Source of the DNA: Nitriliruptoraceae bacterium | GTDB taxonomy: Bacteria > Actinomycetota > Nitriliruptoria > Nitriliruptorales > Nitriliruptoraceae | Assembly (NCBI GenBank): GCA_007118045.1 | Contig: SKTG01000011.1 | Coordinates: forward strand, 1-8,811 | DNA: 8,811 nucleotides | Reading direction: 5' to 3' | Part shown: piece by piece, positions 6,618 to 8,811 of the stretch | Position numbering within the stretch: position 1 is the stretch's first letter | Layout of the letters: the number at the start of each line of letters is the position of its first letter | The notes under the pieces: generated by a model | Told to the model about the DNA's origin: nothing | Seen by the model: only the letters and a program-made list of their open reading frames with translations | Databases searched by the model: none | Translations under genes and position numbers: made by a program

Positions 6618-7184
6618 GTGAACGCCAAGATGGATCTGGACATCGTCGAGCTGCTCATCGACGAGCACGAGGACATCCGTGAGAAGTTCCGGGAGGTCCG
6701 GGACGCGGAGCCGCAGGCTCGGTCAGGACCCTTCGAGGCGCTGGTCGAACGGCTGGCCAGCCACGAAGCCGCCGAGGAGGCGCTCGTGCACCGCACCATG
6801 CGTGCCGAGGCCGGGACCGAGGACGAGGCCGCGGTCGTGGGTGAGATCCTGGAGGAGGAGGCCTCGGCCGAGCGACGTCTGGCGGCCATGGCGGAGCTCG
6901 ACCCGTCGACCGACGGGTTCATGTCGCAGCTCGACGAGCTGGAGCAGGAGGTGCTCGCGCACGCCGAGCATGAGGAGCGCGACGAGTTCCCGGCGATCCG
7001 GCGGCGCCTGGGGTCGCAGCGACGCCACGAGCTCGCTGAGCGGTTCCAGCGGCTACGGCAGGCCGGGCCCACCCGTCCCCACCCGGAGACGCCGCAGGAG
7101 CCTCACGTGCGCGCCGCTCTCGGCCCCATCGTCGGGGTGTTCGACCGCGCACGCGATCAGGTGCGTGAGACCCTGTCGGACTGA
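6618..7184 (+). CDS. Hemerythrin-like HHE cation-binding domain protein
   Basis: A 188-residue protein with the helix-borne His/Glu pattern of the hemerythrin HHE family: His17 in LIDEHEDIREKF, His49 and Glu53 in ASHEAAEEALVH (plus His58), and His115, His118 and Glu119 in LAHAEHEERDEF. These residues normally hold a non-haem di-iron centre that binds O2 or senses oxygen, NO or iron; some members repair iron-sulfur centres. The HHE domain spans about residues 8-130. The remainder (130-188) is a charged helix, a Pro-rich stretch (PTRPHPETPQEPH), and an amphipathic end. No signal peptide or membrane helix is present, so it is cytoplasmic, perhaps held by the small membrane protein encoded 17 bases upstream. 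It is convergent with ku. Sequence is strongly acidic. The exact ligand is not knowable from sequence. Confidence 0.88.
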   Translation: MNAKMDLDIVELLIDEHEDIREKFREVRDAEPQARSGPFEALVERLASHEAAEEALVHRTMRAEAGTEDEAAVVGEILEEEASAERRLAAMAELDPSTDGFMSQLDELEQEVLAHAEHEERDEFPAIRRRLGSQRRHELAERFQRLRQAGPTRPHPETPQEPHVRAALGPIVGVFDRARDQVRETLSD

Positions 7185-7216
7185 ACCCGCTGCGGTCGGC
7201 CGTGGGGTGAGCTGGC

Positions 7217-8236
7217 TCAGGCGGCGCCCGACGCTTCGTCGTCGGCCGTCAGGGCCTCGACGAGCTGGGTCTTCGACAGACCCGAGCGGCCGGGCAGATC
7301 GCGTTCCTTCGCGAGCTCGTACAGCTCGGCACGGGTCATGTCCGCGTACACCGGGGCCGGCGTCGCCTCGGCGTCGCCCGTGCCCGTGGACGACCGGCGG
7401 TCCGAGCCACCGGCACCGCCGTCCCCCCGCTGCGCCGCGGAGGAGCCCCCGGAACGTTCCAGGCTGCGCTCGAGCGCCGCGACCAGATCGACGACGTTGC
7501 CCTCGCTCGGCTCGGCCTCCTCGACCTCGTACTGCTCACCTTCGGCCTTGGCTTCGAGGAACTGCAGGAGCCGGTCGCGGTACTCGTCGCAGTAGGACTC
7601 AGGCTCGAAGTCGGTGGCCAGCTGACCGATGAGCTGTTCGGCCATCTCCACCTCGCGATCGCTCACCTTGCCCGAGTCCACGAACTCGACCGGGAGGTCG
7701 GCGGGATCGGCCACCTCGTCGGCGTAGTGCATGGTGGAGAGGATCAGATAGCCGTCGACGGCCCGCATCGCGGCCAGGTAGGCCCGGTTGCGCATCACGA
7801 AGCTCGCGATGGCCACCTTTCCGGCCCGTTCCATGGCCTGGGCCAGCAGCCGGTAGGGCTTGTTCGCGGTCTCGCCGTCCGGCGCGAGGTAGTACGCCCG
7901 GTCGTAGTAGATCGGATCGATATCGGCCTGTTCGACGTAGTCGTGGATGTCGATCAGGCGCGAGGCGACGGGGCTGAGCTCGTCGAGCTCACCGGGGTCC
8001 ACGACCACGTAGCGCCCGTCCGCGACCTCGTACCCCTTGACGATCGAGTCCTGACCGACCTCCTCACCGGTGCTGGAGTCGACCCGCTTCTGCTTGACCG
8101 GCGCTTTCGTCTTCTCGTGCAGTTGACGGAAGCGCACGTCGTGGCTGCGCACCGCGGTGAACAGCTGGACGGGGACGCTCACCAGCCCGAAGCTGATCGA
8201 GCCCCGCCAGGTGGGACGCATCCCGGGCTTGGCCAC
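7217..8236 (-). CDS. ku: Ku, DNA end-binding protein of bacterial NHEJ, with SAP-like C-terminal domain
   Basis: A 339-residue homodimeric Ku, which encircles double-strand break ends and recruits the LigD ligase. The N-terminus is diagnostic: MRPTWRGSISFGLVSVPVQL. The Ku core runs from about 7 to 260, with further hallmarks KGYEVADGRYVVV (67-79) and PYRLLAQAMERAGKVAIASF (127-146). A low-complexity Gly/Ser/Arg linker (262-297) leads to a SAP-like DNA-binding tail at about 299-331 (YADMTRAELYELAKERDLPG and LSKTQLVEALT), a layout I know from other actinobacterial Ku proteins. The start is GTG 8236, with AGGAGG at 8244-8249 spaced 7 bases; the internal ATG at 8221 would lose MAKPG and has no comparable site. 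The ligase gene lies 0.9 kb downstream on the same strand but is separated by two plus-strand genes, so they are not one simple operon. Confidence 0.97.
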   Translation of the reverse strand: MAKPGMRPTWRGSISFGLVSVPVQLFTAVRSHDVRFRQLHEKTKAPVKQKRVDSSTGEEVGQDSIVKGYEVADGRYVVVDPGELDELSPVASRLIDIHDYVEQADIDPIYYDRAYYLAPDGETANKPYRLLAQAMERAGKVAIASFVMRNRAYLAAMRAVDGYLILSTMHYADEVADPADLPVEFVDSGKVSDREVEMAEQLIGQLATDFEPESYCDEYRDRLLQFLEAKAEGEQYEVEEAEPSEGNVVDLVAALERSLERSGGSSAAQRGDGGAGGSDRRSSTGTGDAEATPAPVYADMTRAELYELAKERDLPGRSGLSKTQLVEALTADDEASGAA

Positions 8237-8243
8237 AGCACAC

Positions 8244-8249
8244 CCTCCT
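8244..8249 (-). promoter_or_regulatory. Ribosome binding site deciding the GTG start of ku
   Basis: AGGAGG on the minus strand, 7 bases before GTG 8236. It selects the GTG over the ATG five codons further in. Confidence 0.65.
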
Positions 8250-8292
8250 CGTGACTACGCAGAGCATGCGCCACCCAGCCGTCGAGCGAGCA

Positions 8293-8367
8293 CGGCCATC
8301 CGGGCGTGGTCGCCCGATCCGGCCGTGGCCGTGGTGGATGAACGGCCCCGCCGGAACGGGTGGCGGG
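8293..8367. terminator. Two hairpin-forming sequences between ku and the Cys-rich gene
   Basis: CCCGCC (8347-8352) pairs with GGCGGG (8362-8367) around 9 bases. CGGGCG (8301-8306) pairs with CGCCCG (8311-8316) around TGGT, extended outside an internal loop by CGGCC (8293-8297) with GGCCG (8321-8325). Both follow the stop of the cysteine-rich gene on the minus strand and could end its transcript before ku. Neither has a U-run, so a terminator role is tentative. I saw no clear ku promoter in this 154-base gap. Confidence 0.3.
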
Positions 8368-8390
8368 ATCGACATCCTACGCCGCCGCGG

Positions 8391-8624
8391 CTAGACGCGG
8401 TCGGTCAAACCCGTGGCCCCGGCCCGCTCAGCGCAGTGAGCGCAGCAGTAGGTGGTGCCGTTCGCCTCCACCCCGTGGCCGATGATGCGACACCCGCAGT
8501 GATCGCAGGTGGGAGCCATCGCGTGGATCGCGCACTCGAACGAGTCGAACACGCGAGCCTCGGAGCCCTGCTTGACCTCGAAGGACTTGTCGTAGTCGTT
8601 GCCGCAGACCTCGCACTGAGCCAT
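8391..8624 (-). CDS. Small cysteine-rich, probable zinc-binding protein
   Basis: A 77-residue protein with a dense set of metal ligands: C4-x2-C7, C31-x2-H34, C40-x2-C43-x-C45, H50 and C60-C61-x-H63-C64. The run FECAIHAMAPTCDHCGCRI followed by IIGHGVEANG and YCCAHCAERAG resembles a small family that I remember as widespread in actinobacteria. It is usually listed as hypothetical or metallothionein-like; I cannot verify that here. The spacing suggests two zinc-ribbon or treble-clef sites. Possible roles are zinc or copper storage, or a DNA/RNA-binding accessory; the sequence does not decide. ATG 8624 has AAGG about 8 bases upstream. There is no signal peptide, so it is cytoplasmic. It lies upstream of ku on the same strand across 154 bases, with hairpins between, so co-transcription is uncertain. 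Confidence 0.82.
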   Translation of the reverse strand: MAQCEVCGNDYDKSFEVKQGSEARVFDSFECAIHAMAPTCDHCGCRIIGHGVEANGTTYCCAHCAERAGATGLTDRV

Positions 8625-8643
8625 CGTGGTTGCCTTTTCGAAG

Positions 8644-8727
8644 CGATGCCGATCCGCCGACGGTGGTGCGTCGACGCATCTGCCGGGATCGCGTCGCGCG
8701 GCGGATCCGCGCGCTGCGTCGGCATCG
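8644..8727. repeat. Interrupted 16-bp inverted repeat with internal palindromes upstream of the Cys-rich gene
   Basis: The left arm CGATGCCGATCCGCCG (8644-8659) is complementary to CGGCGGA (8699-8705) plus TCGGCATCG (8719-8727), with 13 extra bases between the two right-hand parts. Inside lies the perfect palindrome TGCGTCGACGCA (8667-8678), and GCGGATCCGC (8701-8710) is another that overlaps the right arm. It covers positions about 20 to 103 before the start at 8624, so it could be a structured mRNA leader or a set of operators. The remaining upstream bases (8728-8811) show no clear promoter or gene. Confidence 0.4.
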
Positions 8728-8811
8728 TCGTCCCCAGCACTGGCTTCGGTCCGGTCGCCCTCCGGCCGGCGTCCGGGGACCTGGGTCGGTCCAACTGGAC
8801 GGTGGACGGTC

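Noticed and set aside
7208..7219. TGAGC/GCTCA hairpin between the HHE gene and ku as a terminator
   Set aside because: The 2-base loop is too small for a stable hairpin, it overlaps the ku stop codon, and no U-run follows.
8405..8794. 129-residue minus-strand frame overlapping the cysteine-rich gene
   Set aside because: It overlaps the cysteine-rich gene in another frame, is Arg/Ala/Ser-rich without motifs, and has no ribosome binding site I can see.

Overview
The window is very GC-rich (roughly 70% by eye). It has strong AGGAGG-type ribosome binding sites, some GTG starts, and a gene set (Ku, a LigD-type ligase, a selenocysteine formate dehydrogenase of the form I know from mycobacteria and relatives) that points to an actinobacterium (Actinomycetota). 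I cannot place it more finely. A deep-branching group such as Nitriliruptoria is a guess based only on the acidic, GC-rich character of the proteins. I see no RNA genes, mobile elements, CRISPR arrays or phage genes.

Left half (1-4429, minus strand): a formate dehydrogenase operon read right to left. The catalytic molybdenum/tungsten subunit (1013-4429) is a selenoprotein. Its reading frame is crossed by one UGA (3860-3862) at the known selenocysteine site, followed by a strong SECIS-like hairpin. A conventional ORF caller splits the gene and drops the N-terminal half. It overlaps the iron-sulfur subunit (48-1016) by ATGA, and that gene overlaps a third reading frame by ATGA. The third frame starts at 51 and runs off the left edge; by position it should be the membrane (NrfD or cytochrome b type) subunit. 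The catalytic subunit has no Tat signal while the iron-sulfur subunit ends in a membrane helix, so I infer a membrane-attached complex facing the cytoplasm that passes formate electrons to the quinone pool.

Middle (4430-4684): a 255-base divergent intergenic region. It carries a candidate leaderless promoter for the dehydrogenase, a 7-bp inverted repeat, and a -10-like element plus a strong ribosome binding site for the gene to the right.

Right half (4685-8811): an isochorismatase/cysteine-hydrolase family gene on the plus strand; a stand-alone LigD-type ATP-dependent DNA ligase on the minus strand; a short plus-strand pair made of a 56-residue single-pass membrane protein and a hemerythrin HHE protein; Ku with a C-terminal SAP-like tail on the minus strand; and a 77-residue cysteine-rich, probably zinc-binding protein on the minus strand. 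Ligase and Ku together form the core of bacterial non-homologous end joining. The pair with the HHE protein lies between them on the opposite strand. The best candidates for a second look are the selenocysteine/SECIS unit, the acidic insertion and altered cofactor-site residues in the catalytic subunit, the ligase motif V change, the perfect inverted repeat at 6370-6390 and the palindrome-rich leader at 8644-8727. None of these amounts to a clearly new system.
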